A DNA stretch of 64,000 nucleotides, taken from an uncultured Oscillospiraceae bacterium. GTDB lineage: Bacteria > Bacillota > Clostridia > Oscillospirales > Oscillospiraceae. Below are positions 50,338-57,971 of this stretch, one piece after another (the stretch's first letter is position 1; the number at the start of each line of letters is the position of its first letter). The translations under genes were made by a program, and so were the position numbers. The notes beneath the pieces are model-generated. The model searched no databases, was not told the DNA's origin, and saw only the letters and a list, made by a program, of their open reading frames with translations. The DNA lies in the NCBI GenBank assembly GCA_934569225.1, contig CAKTKC010000010.1:1-64000 (forward strand), written 5' to 3'.

Positions 50338-50900
50338 ATATTTGCGCCGATCTCCCGGATTTTCGCCCGGATGGCGAGCAGATCGTCGAATGTCTCCGGG
50401 CGCTTGGACACGTCCCGCAGCAGCGCCGACGGGTGGTATATCGCCGTCATCCAGACGCCGTTCCGCTCCACCCACTGGCCGTGCTGTCTCGTAATGCGGT
50501 AGTCCGGGTCGATCAGCCGTTTCGCCGCGATACGCCCCAGACAGACGATGATCTTCGGCTTTACCAGCGCCACCTGATTGCGCAGATAGCCGATGCAGGC
50601 GTCCTGCTCCGTTTCCAGCGGGTCACGGTTGTGGGGCGGGCGGCATTTGACGATGTTGGCGATATAGCAGTTCGTCTCCCGGCTCAGATCGATGATGCAC
50701 AGCATATCGTCTAAGAGCTTGCCCGCCGGGCCGACAAAGGGCTGACCCTTCAAGTCCTCCTGTTCGCCGGGGCCTTCTCCCACGAACATGATGTCCGCGT
50801 CCTCTTTTCCCACGCCGAATACAACATTATGTCTCGTCTCGCACAGACCGCAGCGGGTGCAGTCGGCGCAGACGCTTTTCAGTCCGTTCCAGTTCAGCAT
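50334..50900 (-). CDS. uracil-DNA glycosylase, family 4
   Basis: 188 aa. It removes uracil from DNA. It is the iron-sulfur type: cysteines in CADCTRCGLCETR near the N-terminus and at VKCRPPHNRDP and EQDACIGYL suit a [4Fe-4S] cluster. Motif A reads VGEGPGEQEDLKGQPFVGPA and the C-terminal motif is YHPSALLR. The ATG at 50900 is two bases after the carboxypeptidase-like gene's stop, with AAGGAG upstream, so it is cotranscribed with that gene. Confidence 0.93.
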   Translation of the reverse strand: MLNWNGLKSVCADCTRCGLCETRHNVVFGVGKEDADIMFVGEGPGEQEDLKGQPFVGPAGKLLDDMLCIIDLSRETNCYIANIVKCRPPHNRDPLETEQDACIGYLRNQVALVKPKIIVCLGRIAAKRLIDPDYRITRQHGQWVERNGVWMTAIYHPSALLRDVSKRPETFDDLLAIRAKIREIGANM

Positions 50901-50902
50901 CG

Positions 50903-52384
50903 TTATCGGCTCCTTCTGCGTTCCGCCCGTCTCCGGCGGCGCTGGGCGCGGATGCGGGAGCGCATAAAGGAATTGAAGGCCAGATACGCGCCCACAAGTC
51001 CCAGGCCGATCACGCAGATGGTTCCGATGGTGGACAGCACCCCGGAGCCGCTTGCCGCTCCCTTCTCTCCGTTGGCGCGGACGGACACGCCGGTATCCCC
51101 GGTTGCCCGGACATCCGACATGGCGTACAGCTCCACTTCCGTGACGCAGGAATTCTGATACCAGACCTCCAACTTGGCGATCTGATCGTCCTTCTTGATG
51201 GGTGCGGTCAGGCCGCCGCCCTCCACGGTGTAGTTCATGACGTAATTTCTCATCTGAACACCGGCGGGAACCACCGTATCCACATCCGTGAAGGACTGTC
51301 CCACCGCCTGGCACTCGCCGCCGGACACCGGCCACTGGTTCACCGCCATGCCGTCGTAAATAATGCGGTTGACCTTGTAATTGTTGAAAACGTAATTGGC
51401 AAGCTCGGTCACTTCTTCAAAGTTGCCGTAAGACTCCACACTGCCCTTCTCGGTGGTCTTACGTGTGGCACCCAGAACCACGAACACAACCCGCATGTTG
51501 TTGTGTTCCGCCGTACATACAATGCTCGCACCGGAATTATCCGTATAGCTGGCAATGCCGCCGGTATAGCGGGAACTCATGAACTGGGGAACATTGTGGT
51601 TATCGACCAGGAAGTCCAGCGTTATCAGCTTGCGCACTTCGTTCACCAGATTGGTCTCGGGGATATCGTAGGTCGCCGTCTTGAAAATCTCCGCGAAAGT
51701 TTCATTTTTGGTCGCTTCCATGGTGATCTTCACCATTTCCCGGGCAGTGGTGTAGGATGTCGCCGTATCCAGGCCGGAAATATTGCCGAACTCCGTGCTG
51801 ACGCAGCCCATCTGCTTGACCCGGGCGTTCATCATTTCCTTGAAGCGCTCGGTGGTGCCGGCCACATGCTCCGCCAGCGCCACGGCGGCATCGTTGGCGC
51901 CGATCATCAGCAGTCCGTGAAGCAAATCGTTCACGGTCAGCTGCTCGCCGCTTTTCAGGTTGGGCTTCATTTTCAGACTGCTTCCCGGCACCTTGGACTG
52001 GATGCCGTCGGAGCAGGTGACGATATCGTCCAGGTTGCTGTTCTCGATTACCACCAGCGCCGTGACCATTTTTGCCAACGTACCGGTGGGCAGCTTGGTG
52101 TCGGGGTTATAGGAGTAGATGACCGTCTCGGTAGTCGTCTCAAAGGCGAAGGCCGCCAGCGCCGTATCCAACCGGCTGTCGCTTCCCGCCAGGGGGCGCA
52201 TACCGTTCAGGGTGCGGCAGCCGTTATCGATGCAGACCCGGCCGAAGGGGATCTGGGCAGCCTGCTGCTCAGTGGCCTGCGTCTCCTGGGCAGACGCGCC
52301 GGTTTCCGCGGCAGACGCCGGAACCGCCATCTGGCAAAGGAGCGCGGCGCACAGGAGCAAGCTTAGCAATCTCAATTTTTTCAT
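50903..52384 (-). CDS. D,D-carboxypeptidase (S11)-like protein lacking catalytic motifs
   Basis: 493 aa. Signal peptide (LLSLLLCAALLCQMAVPASA), an S11/DacF-like domain (about 75-320), a C-terminal beta domain (about 340-430), then a transmembrane helix (about 455-475) and an Arg-rich tail. Such proteins trim D-Ala from peptidoglycan. Here the active-site motifs are changed: SxxK reads T-L-A-K (102-105), SxN reads G-A-N (162-164), and where KTG is expected the aligned residues are I-A-S (277-279, before YTD). The surrounding sequence is well conserved (LPTGTLAKMVTALVVIEN), so this is not simple decay. It is likely a non-catalytic peptidoglycan-binding relative. Confidence 0.85.
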   Translation of the reverse strand: MKKLRLLSLLLCAALLCQMAVPASAAETGASAQETQATEQQAAQIPFGRVCIDNGCRTLNGMRPLAGSDSRLDTALAAFAFETTTETVIYSYNPDTKLPTGTLAKMVTALVVIENSNLDDIVTCSDGIQSKVPGSSLKMKPNLKSGEQLTVNDLLHGLLMIGANDAAVALAEHVAGTTERFKEMMNARVKQMGCVSTEFGNISGLDTATSYTTAREMVKITMEATKNETFAEIFKTATYDIPETNLVNEVRKLITLDFLVDNHNVPQFMSSRYTGGIASYTDNSGASIVCTAEHNNMRVVFVVLGATRKTTEKGSVESYGNFEEVTELANYVFNNYKVNRIIYDGMAVNQWPVSGGECQAVGQSFTDVDTVVPAGVQMRNYVMNYTVEGGGLTAPIKKDDQIAKLEVWYQNSCVTEVELYAMSDVRATGDTGVSVRANGEKGAASGSGVLSTIGTICVIGLGLVGAYLAFNSFMRSRIRAQRRRRRAERRRSR

Positions 52385-52413
52385 ATTTTCCCCTCAATAT
52401 TTCTTCGCCGGAC

Positions 52414-52442
52414 TTGTCCGGCGGTGAAAAGTCGTGTATAAT
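52414..52442 (+). promoter_or_regulatory. promoter of the comEA-like operon
   Basis: -35 TTGTCC (52414-52419), 17-bp spacer, perfect -10 TATAAT (52437-52442). It lies back to back with the promoter of the divergent gene. Confidence 0.8.
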
Positions 52443-52451
52443 GATGGAGAT

Positions 52452-52480
52452 ATTATAACAGCTTTTCCCCCTCTAGTCAA
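52452..52480 (-). promoter_or_regulatory. promoter of the carboxypeptidase-like operon
   Basis: Minus strand: -35 TTGACT (52475-52480), 17-bp spacer, perfect -10 TATAAT (52452-52457). It faces the opposite operon, so the two transcripts overlap at their 5' ends. Confidence 0.85.
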
Positions 52481-52498
52481 TCCGGGAGGCAGATTCCC

Positions 52499-52885
52499 AT
52501 GAAAAAACCACGGCTCAGCATTCTTCTCGCCGTAACCCTTCTTTTCGCCGTCTTCACCCTGGGCTTCTTTCTGGGCAGAAACGGCAATCACGGCAGCGTG
52601 GAACTGTCCGTTCCCGCCGTCATGCAGACGCTTCCGCCCCAGACCACCCTTCCGGAGCCGACCACCCCGGAAACCGTAGCCGTCACGTTTCCCATCGACA
52701 TCAACCGGGCGGATGCGGAGCAGCTCACGGCGCTTCCCGGCATCGGGGAGGTTCTGGCCGGGCGCATCATTGCCTACCGGGAGGAAAACGGCAGCTTTCT
52801 TTCCACCGACGAACTACAGAACGTGGAGGGCATCGGGGAAAAGCGCTTGGACGCCATACTTGACCTTATTACAGTTGGAGGATGA
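52499..52885 (+). CDS. ComEA-like helix-hairpin-helix protein
   Basis: 128 aa. One N-terminal transmembrane or signal segment (LSILLAVTLLFAVFTLGFFL), a Pro/Thr-rich linker, then a double helix-hairpin-helix DNA-binding domain (about 65-128: DINRADAEQLTALPGIGEVL and ELQNVEGIGEKRLDAI). ComEA binds incoming DNA at the cell surface in competence. No comEC is nearby in the window, so a role in uptake is plausible but not shown. It overlaps none of the next gene, which starts two bases after its stop. Confidence 0.88.
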   Translation: MKKPRLSILLAVTLLFAVFTLGFFLGRNGNHGSVELSVPAVMQTLPPQTTLPEPTTPETVAVTFPIDINRADAEQLTALPGIGEVLAGRIIAYREENGSFLSTDELQNVEGIGEKRLDAILDLITVGG

Positions 52886-52887
52886 AA

Positions 52888-53568
52888 ATGAAAATTTTAG
52901 TGGTAGACGACGAAGCCCTTCTGGTAAAGGGCATTCGCTTCAATTTGCAGAACGAGGGCTACGAAGTCATCACCGGCAGCGACGGTCTGGAAGCCGTCCA
53001 GGCGGTGCAGACCCAGCACCCCGACCTGGTGGTGCTGGACGTGATGATGCCCAACATGGACGGTCTTTCCGCCTGCGCCAAAATCCGGGAGTTTTCCGAC
53101 GTGCCCATCATCATGCTCACCGCCAAGGGCGACGACATGGACAAGCTCATCGGCTTTGACCACGGGGCGGACGACTACCTGACGAAGCCCTTCAACATCC
53201 TTGAGCTGAAAGCGAGGATCCGCGCCCTGCTGCGCCGCGCCGGACGTACCGAGGAAAAGGCCGCGGGAAACAGCCTGACCATCGGCACCATCACCCTGGA
53301 CTTAGACGCCCGGAACGCCTATAAAAACGGCCAGCTGGCTGACCTGACCGCCAAAGAATTCGACGTCATCGAATTTCTCATGCGCAATCCCAACCGGGTC
53401 TACTCCCGGGAAGCGCTGCTGGACACCATCTGGGCTTACGAATACCGCAGCGACATCCGTACCGTGGACGTGCATATCCGCCGTCTGCGGGAAAAGCTGG
53501 AGGAAAATCCGGCGGAGCCGAAATACATTTTAACGAAGTGGGGCGTTGGCTATTATTTCCGCAAATAA
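52888..53568 (+). CDS. OmpR/PhoB-family response regulator
   Basis: 226 aa. The receiver domain (1-120) has the acidic pocket VVDDE, phosphoacceptor Asp in LVVLDVMMPNMDG and Lys in MLTAKGDD. The C-terminal winged helix (about 130-226) ends in KLEENPAEPKYILTKWGVGY. The ATG at 52888 is used because GGAGG lies six bases upstream; an ATG at 52882 overlaps it. It overlaps the sensor kinase gene by 23 bases and must be its partner. Confidence 0.95.
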   Translation: MKILVVDDEALLVKGIRFNLQNEGYEVITGSDGLEAVQAVQTQHPDLVVLDVMMPNMDGLSACAKIREFSDVPIIMLTAKGDDMDKLIGFDHGADDYLTKPFNILELKARIRALLRRAGRTEEKAAGNSLTIGTITLDLDARNAYKNGQLADLTAKEFDVIEFLMRNPNRVYSREALLDTIWAYEYRSDIRTVDVHIRRLREKLEENPAEPKYILTKWGVGYYFRK

Positions 53569-55006
53569 AAAACCTGTTTTCCGGGGCTACGGCAACACCC
53601 AGTTCCGGTATGCCATGACCTATGTGGCGGTCACGCTGGTGGTGCTGGTTTTTCTGAATATCTACTGCTCCGGCGTCAGCCACAAGCTGTTCTACCAGAG
53701 CAAGGAATCCTCCATGATCGAAAAATGCCTGCTGGCTTCCGACGAAATTTCCACCCTGGAAGTGCTTAACAGCTCCACCGTCACCGGCATCGTCAATCAG
53801 CTGGAAAGCCTGAAGGTCACCCGGCTGGTGGTCACCGACCACAGCGGCGCGGCGCTGTACGACAGCAGCGGCACGTCCGTGGGCACCTACGTTCTGCTTC
53901 CGGAGGTTTTGCAGGCGCTTACCGTCAGCAAACAGGCGCCGGAGGGGAACAACGTCTTTACCTGGACGTATCACGACGGCATTACCGACTCCCGTGCGGC
54001 GACCCCCATCGTCTACTATGGCACCGTGGTGGGCTGCGTATACATGACGGAGTACGATACCACCCAGGGCGCGCTGATCAAATCCTTGCAGCAGACTCTT
54101 CTCCGCATTACCCTGATGCTGGAAATCATCGTCGCGGCCTTCTCCGTGGCCTTTTCCAACGCCTTTTCCCGGCGTCTGAACCGGATCATGGCCTCCATGC
54201 GTATTATCCGGGAGGGGGATTATTCCCACAAGGTGGACATGGGCGGCAGCGACGAGCTGACCGTGCTGGGGGAGGAATTCAACGACCTGACGGAGCGGCT
54301 GCAAACCTCCGAGCGCAAGCGCAGTCAGTTTGTCTCCGACGCCTCCCACGAGCTGAAAACGCCCCTCGCCTCCATCAAGCTGCTCACCGATTCCATTTTG
54401 CAGAACAACATGGACATGGACACGGTGAAGGAATTTGTAGCGGACATCGGCAACGAGGCCGACCGCCTGAACCGCATGACCGCCAAGCTTCTCTCCCTCA
54501 CCAGAGCCGAAACCCCCCAGCCCCAGGAGAGCGAGATCATCTATATGGCGCCCACGGTGCAGCGGGTGGCGAAGATGCTTCGGACGAACGCCAGCTGGTC
54601 GGGTGTGACCTTCTGCCTGGAGCTGGACGAGGACACCCCCGTCCTGATTCTGGAAGACGACCTGTATCAGATCGTTTTCAACCTGATGGAAAACGGCATC
54701 AAATACAACCTGCCCGGCGGAACGCTGACGGTGCATCTTGGCCGTCAGGAAGACAACGCGGTGCTCACCGTCAGCGATACGGGCATGGGCATTCCCGAGG
54801 ACGCGCTGGAACACATTTTCGAGCGGTTTTTCCGGGTGGATAAAGCCCGTTCCCGGAAAAGCGGCGGCAGCGGACTGGGACTTGCCATCGTCCGCACCAT
54901 CGTCCAGCGCAACCGGGGCGAGATCGCCGTTTCCAGCACGGTGGGCAAGGGTTCCGTCTTTACCGTTACCTTCCCCGCCTTTGACACGGAGGTGGATAAG
55001 TCATGA
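53546..55006 (+). CDS. sensor histidine kinase
   Basis: 486 aa. Two transmembrane helices (about 23-42 and 187-207) flank an external sensor domain. A HAMP domain follows (about 208-262), then HisKA with the phosphorylated His in VSDASHELKTPLASIK (about 272), then HATPase with NGIKYNLPGG, DTGMGIP and GGSGLGLAIV. The start is a TTG at 53546 inside the regulator gene; the ribosome binding site is poor, but later ATGs would cut the first helix. The pattern is of the PhoR/WalK type, yet the signal is unknown. The pst operon is 4 kb upstream. Confidence 0.92.
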   Translation: MAIISANKKPVFRGYGNTQFRYAMTYVAVTLVVLVFLNIYCSGVSHKLFYQSKESSMIEKCLLASDEISTLEVLNSSTVTGIVNQLESLKVTRLVVTDHSGAALYDSSGTSVGTYVLLPEVLQALTVSKQAPEGNNVFTWTYHDGITDSRAATPIVYYGTVVGCVYMTEYDTTQGALIKSLQQTLLRITLMLEIIVAAFSVAFSNAFSRRLNRIMASMRIIREGDYSHKVDMGGSDELTVLGEEFNDLTERLQTSERKRSQFVSDASHELKTPLASIKLLTDSILQNNMDMDTVKEFVADIGNEADRLNRMTAKLLSLTRAETPQPQESEIIYMAPTVQRVAKMLRTNASWSGVTFCLELDEDTPVLILEDDLYQIVFNLMENGIKYNLPGGTLTVHLGRQEDNAVLTVSDTGMGIPEDALEHIFERFFRVDKARSRKSGGSGLGLAIVRTIVQRNRGEIAVSSTVGKGSVFTVTFPAFDTEVDKS

Positions 55007-55491
55007 AGCGGTTCCTGTGTCTTCTTCTCTGCCTGTGCCTGTTTCTGCCCGGCTGTTCCGGCGAGCTGATGAAGAACCCCGTCACCTTTTACTACCCCCG
55101 GCGGGAATACCAGTACGGCGCAGAGGACGGTGTGATCTCCAGCGAGCAGCGGGAGGCCTCCGGCCACACGGACGATCTGCGCTATCTTCTTTCCCTGTAC
55201 CTGATCGGCCCGTCCAGCGACGAGCTGGTTTCTCCCCTGCCATGGGGTACACGGCTTCTTGGGGTCAGCCGGGAGGACGGCACCGTCACGCTGGAGCTGA
55301 CGGACACCTCCTTCACCGCGACGGACACGGAATTCACCCTCGCCTGTGCCTGCCTGACCATGACCACCCTGTCCATCACCGGCGGGGACGAGGTCACCAT
55401 CACCAGCGGCAGCCGGAGCGTCACCATGAGCCGGGACAGCCTGACCCTCATTGACGACAGCACCGCTTCCACAACGGAGGAAACCAAATGA
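55003..55491 (+). CDS. GerMN-domain lipoprotein
   Basis: 162 aa. A lipoprotein signal peptide ends at LFLPGC (Cys18), followed by one GerMN domain (about 60-140; SLYLIGPSSDELVSPLPWGT). GerM-type proteins act in sporulation and germination in Bacillus, but single GerMN lipoproteins next to two-component systems are also frequent (as in LpqB-like arrangements). It overlaps both neighbours by four bases, so it is part of the two-component operon and may feed the sensor. Confidence 0.85.
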   Translation: MKRFLCLLLCLCLFLPGCSGELMKNPVTFYYPRREYQYGAEDGVISSEQREASGHTDDLRYLLSLYLIGPSSDELVSPLPWGTRLLGVSREDGTVTLELTDTSFTATDTEFTLACACLTMTTLSITGGDEVTITSGSRSVTMSRDSLTLIDDSTASTTEETK

Positions 55492-56243
55492 AATTCATTT
55501 CCTGGAATACAAACGGCCTGCGCGCCTGTGTGGGCAAAGGCTTTCTGGACGCCTTCACCGCCCTGGACGCCGACTTTTTCTGCTTGCAGGAGACGAAGCT
55601 GCAAGCGGGGCAGATCGACCTTTCCCTGGAAGGCTACAGCCAGTACTGGAACTACGCCGAGAAAAAGGGCTATTCCGGCACCGCCATCTTCGCAAAGCAA
55701 GCCCCCGTCTCCGTGCGCTATGGTCTTGGACAGCCGGAGCTGGACACTGAGGGGCGGCTCATTACGCTGGAATACCCCGGCTTTTTCCTCATCACCTGCT
55801 ACACCCCCAACGCCCAGCGGGGGCTTGCCCGCATCGACCACCGGTTAAAATGGGATGAAGCCTTTCGGGCATATCTCAGTGAGCTGGACAGGGAAAAGCC
55901 CGTCATCGCCTGCGGCGACCTGAACGTCGCCCACAAGGAGATCGACCTGAAAAATCCCGTCTCCAACCGGGGCAACGCGGGCTTCTCCGACGAGGAACGG
56001 GAGAGCTTCGGGCGGCTTCTGGACGCCGGGTTTACCGACTCCTTCCGCCGTCTCCATCCGGACGCCACCGGCGCGTACACATGGTGGAGCTACATGTTCA
56101 ACGCCCGTGCAAACAACGCGGGCTGGCGTATCGACTATTTCCTCGTCTCCGACCGCATCGCGGACAAAATCACCGCCACGCCTATTTATTCGGACATTCT
56201 GGGTTCCGACCACTGCCCGGTGGGGCTGGAAATCGAATTATAA
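55488..56243 (+). CDS. xth: exodeoxyribonuclease III
   Basis: 251 aa, AP endonuclease/3'-5' exonuclease for base-excision repair. The exonuclease III motifs are FFCLQETKLQAG, GDLNVAHKEIDLKNP, SWNTNG near the start and the terminal LGSDHCPVGLEI. Standard length. It follows the GerMN gene with a four-base overlap. With the uracil-DNA glycosylase, which is transcribed in the opposite direction 5 kb away, it covers two steps of uracil repair. Confidence 0.95.
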   Translation: MKFISWNTNGLRACVGKGFLDAFTALDADFFCLQETKLQAGQIDLSLEGYSQYWNYAEKKGYSGTAIFAKQAPVSVRYGLGQPELDTEGRLITLEYPGFFLITCYTPNAQRGLARIDHRLKWDEAFRAYLSELDREKPVIACGDLNVAHKEIDLKNPVSNRGNAGFSDEERESFGRLLDAGFTDSFRRLHPDATGAYTWWSYMFNARANNAGWRIDYFLVSDRIADKITATPIYSDILGSDHCPVGLEIEL

Positions 56244-56246
56244 CGT

Positions 56247-56282
56247 CAAAATGGCAGGAACGAAAACGTTCCTGCCATTTTG
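56247..56282. terminator. bidirectional terminator after xth
   Basis: A perfect 16-bp stem (56247-56262 with 56267-56282, loop AAAA), with A/T-rich outer pairs that give a T-tract on both strands. It is convergent between xth and the hypothetical gene. Confidence 0.9.
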
Positions 56283-56687
56283 TTATTCCGGAATCTCGAT
56301 TCCAACCTGTTCCCCTTTGCGAACCAGATAGCTTTTTTTCAGGCGCTCTATGTAGGCAAAGGGTTCCTCCGGGGAAATGGGGATAAATGTTCCGGCGGGC
56401 TTGTCATGCTTGGGCAGGAGCGAAAAATTCAGCTCTCCCTCTCCCAGCCGCTTGACCGGAAGCGAGGTATTCAGCCCGAAGCCGCCGTCCACCGGCACCA
56501 CCAGCCCCAGATTCTCCCGCTTATCAGCGCAGCTTACCCAGAGTCTGCACATCACGTCCCCGGTCAGCTGGCAGCGGCACAGGAAATGATAGTAAAGCCC
56601 CTGCCTTGTCACCTGCACCTTTCCCACCGGACGATTTCCGAAATATACGCCGTAATTTTCTTCCAAATGCAACGCCCCCTGCCGCAT
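56283..56687 (-). CDS. conserved-type hypothetical protein
   Basis: Up to 134 aa; no function recognised. It has no signal peptide or transmembrane helix. The N-terminal part (YGVYFGNRPVGKVQVTRQGL, YYHFLCRCQLTGDV) is rich in beta-type residues with two or three cysteines. The C-terminal part is polar. The first ATG (56687) lies in the loop of a GC-rich hairpin with no ribosome binding site. A TTG at 56666 has GGGGG eight bases upstream and is the likelier start (127 aa, Met-Glu-Glu-Asn-Tyr). Confidence 0.65.
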   Translation of the reverse strand: MRQGALHLEENYGVYFGNRPVGKVQVTRQGLYYHFLCRCQLTGDVMCRLWVSCADKRENLGLVVPVDGGFGLNTSLPVKRLGEGELNFSLLPKHDKPAGTFIPISPEEPFAYIERLKKSYLVRKGEQVGIEIPE

Positions 56688-56703
56688 TCTATGCCGCAGG
56701 GGG
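56675..56703 (-). promoter_or_regulatory. hairpin over the start region of the hypothetical gene
   Basis: CCCCCTGC pairs with GCAGGGGG (56675-56682 with 56696-56703) plus an inner GCAT/ATGC. On the minus-strand RNA the right arm is the G-rich ribosome binding site for the TTG at 56666, so the fold would hide it. Confidence 0.45.
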
Positions 56704-56724
56704 CTTCGTTATGCAGTTGTTCTC

Positions 56725-56889
56725 AGGGAACCTCTGATTAAATCGTCTTCGGCTGGACAGCGGATCTTTTGCCCCCAGCCTTCGGTATGAAAAATGGGAA
56801 ATACATACAGTATTCCCGCATTTTCCATACCTTGTCTGGGGGCAAAATCTCTCGCTGCCAGCTCTCGCCGATTTAATCAGAAGTTCCCT
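56725..56889. repeat. 165-bp palindromic MITE-like element
   Basis: The ends AGGGAACCTCTGATTAAATC and the reverse complement of the right end (AGGGAACTTCTGATTAAATC) match at 19 of 20 positions. The inner arms also pair: TTTTGCCCCCAG with CTGGGGGCAAAA, GGTATG with CATACC, and GGAAATAC with GTATTCC, so almost the whole element folds on itself. There is no ORF. Its right end overlaps the mazF stop codon by one base. Confidence 0.82.
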
Positions 56890-57260
56890 CACGTTGCCCG
56901 TCCGCCGCCGGGAAGGCCAAAGCTGACGGCAATGGCGTCGTCCACCTGCGCCATCTGGTTTTCGTCCAGATGCCCCATGTGTTCCCGCAGGCGGCGCTTG
57001 TCGATGGTGCGAATCTGCTCTAAAAGGATGATGGAATCCTTGCTCAGGCCCACGCTTCCCCCCGCGATGTTGATATGGGTGGGAAGCCGGGCTTTTCCCG
57101 TCTGGCTGGTGATGGCCGCCGCAATGACCGTGGGGGAATGGCGGTTTCCGGTGTCGTTCTGCACGATCAGAACAGGCCGGGTCCCTCCCTGCTCGCTGCC
57201 CACGACCGGCGACAGGTCGGCATAGAATATGTCGCCCCGTTTGACTGATGGTTCCGTCAT
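56889..57260 (-). CDS. mazF: MazF/EndoA-type endoribonuclease
   Basis: 123 aa. It is a PemK/MazF mRNA interferase: VKRGDIFYADLSPVVGSEQG, GTRPVLIVQNDTGN and SPTVIAAAITSQTGKARLPT are the characteristic segments, close to Bacillus EndoA. The ATG at 57260 is used (GGAGAG eight bases upstream), since the upstream 41 codons are unlike the family. No MazE/EndoAI antitoxin gene is visible next to it; the 138 bp upstream hold none. In many Firmicutes the order is acpS, nnr, ydcC, alr, antitoxin, endoA. Here alr and the antitoxin are absent between the ydcC-like gene and mazF. Confidence 0.92.
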   Translation of the reverse strand: MTEPSVKRGDIFYADLSPVVGSEQGGTRPVLIVQNDTGNRHSPTVIAAAITSQTGKARLPTHINIAGGSVGLSKDSIILLEQIRTIDKRRLREHMGHLDENQMAQVDDAIAVSFGLPGGGRAT

Positions 57261-57398
57261 AGTGTTCACTCTCCGTGCATCAATACCCACGCTACCGGAT
57301 GAATCCATATGTAACGCGGTAATCCTATTCTCCCACGCCATGACCGGATTTATACGGCTGCGCTGGTAAAATATCCTATGCACGGTTTTTCCAAAAAG

Positions 57399-57959
57399 CT
57401 ACACCGTTTCAAAATTTGTGACCTTCAATGACAGAATGCGCCGTTCTTTGTAGAGAATCTCGGCGTTTTCCGGGCGATTGTCCTCCCCCAGCCAGATGTC
57501 CAGATGAAGCGCGTCGTCCTCGTAGCTGTCGTCAATGGTCAGCCGCAGACGTCCGCCGTCCATCCCGGCGGAGGTGATATAGCCGCTTCGCAAAGTTTTC
57601 ATGAGGATCCACGGGGCGCTGACGGGGGTCACCTGGTCATCTGCCATTAAATCAAATTGCAGCGCCGTGTCGTCAAAGGTCAGCTTTCCCCCGGCGTCGG
57701 ACACCTTGCCGGTGATGCCCGCGATGGTTTCGGGTTCCGTGACCGCAAAGGTCATATCACCCTGGGAATCGCACTGGCAGTCCATGGAAAAGGTGTACAC
57801 TTTGTCCGAATAGTCCGCCGTAATCTCACAGGAAAAACGGCATTCGGAAGCCTTCAGCAGCTCCGAGCGGAGGTCAAGCCCCCGCTGCATCTCCTTTGAC
57901 CCGCCGGAACACCCGGTGAGAAATACAAGCACCGCCACAGCCGCCGCGATTTTTTTCAA
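57399..57959 (-). CDS. GerS/YdcC-like lipoprotein
   Basis: 186 aa. Lipoprotein signal (AAAVAVLVFLTGC, Cys17) and a single beta-rich domain of the LolA/LppX-like type that YdcC and GerS share (FSMDCQCDSQGDMTFAVTEP, LTFDDTALQFDLMADDQVTP). GerS in Clostridioides difficile is needed for spore cortex modification. The family assignment rests mostly on position between nnrD and mazF and on the fold pattern. It follows nnrD after 12 bases. Confidence 0.72.
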   Translation of the reverse strand: MKKIAAAVAVLVFLTGCSGGSKEMQRGLDLRSELLKASECRFSCEITADYSDKVYTFSMDCQCDSQGDMTFAVTEPETIAGITGKVSDAGGKLTFDDTALQFDLMADDQVTPVSAPWILMKTLRSGYITSAGMDGGRLRLTIDDSYEDDALHLDIWLGEDNRPENAEILYKERRILSLKVTNFETV

Positions 57960-57971
57960 AGAAACCCCGCC

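Noticed and set aside
57261..57398. Antitoxin gene upstream of mazF
   Set aside because: The frame is open toward mazF but its translation has no MazE-like or AbrB-like features and it lacks a ribosome binding site.
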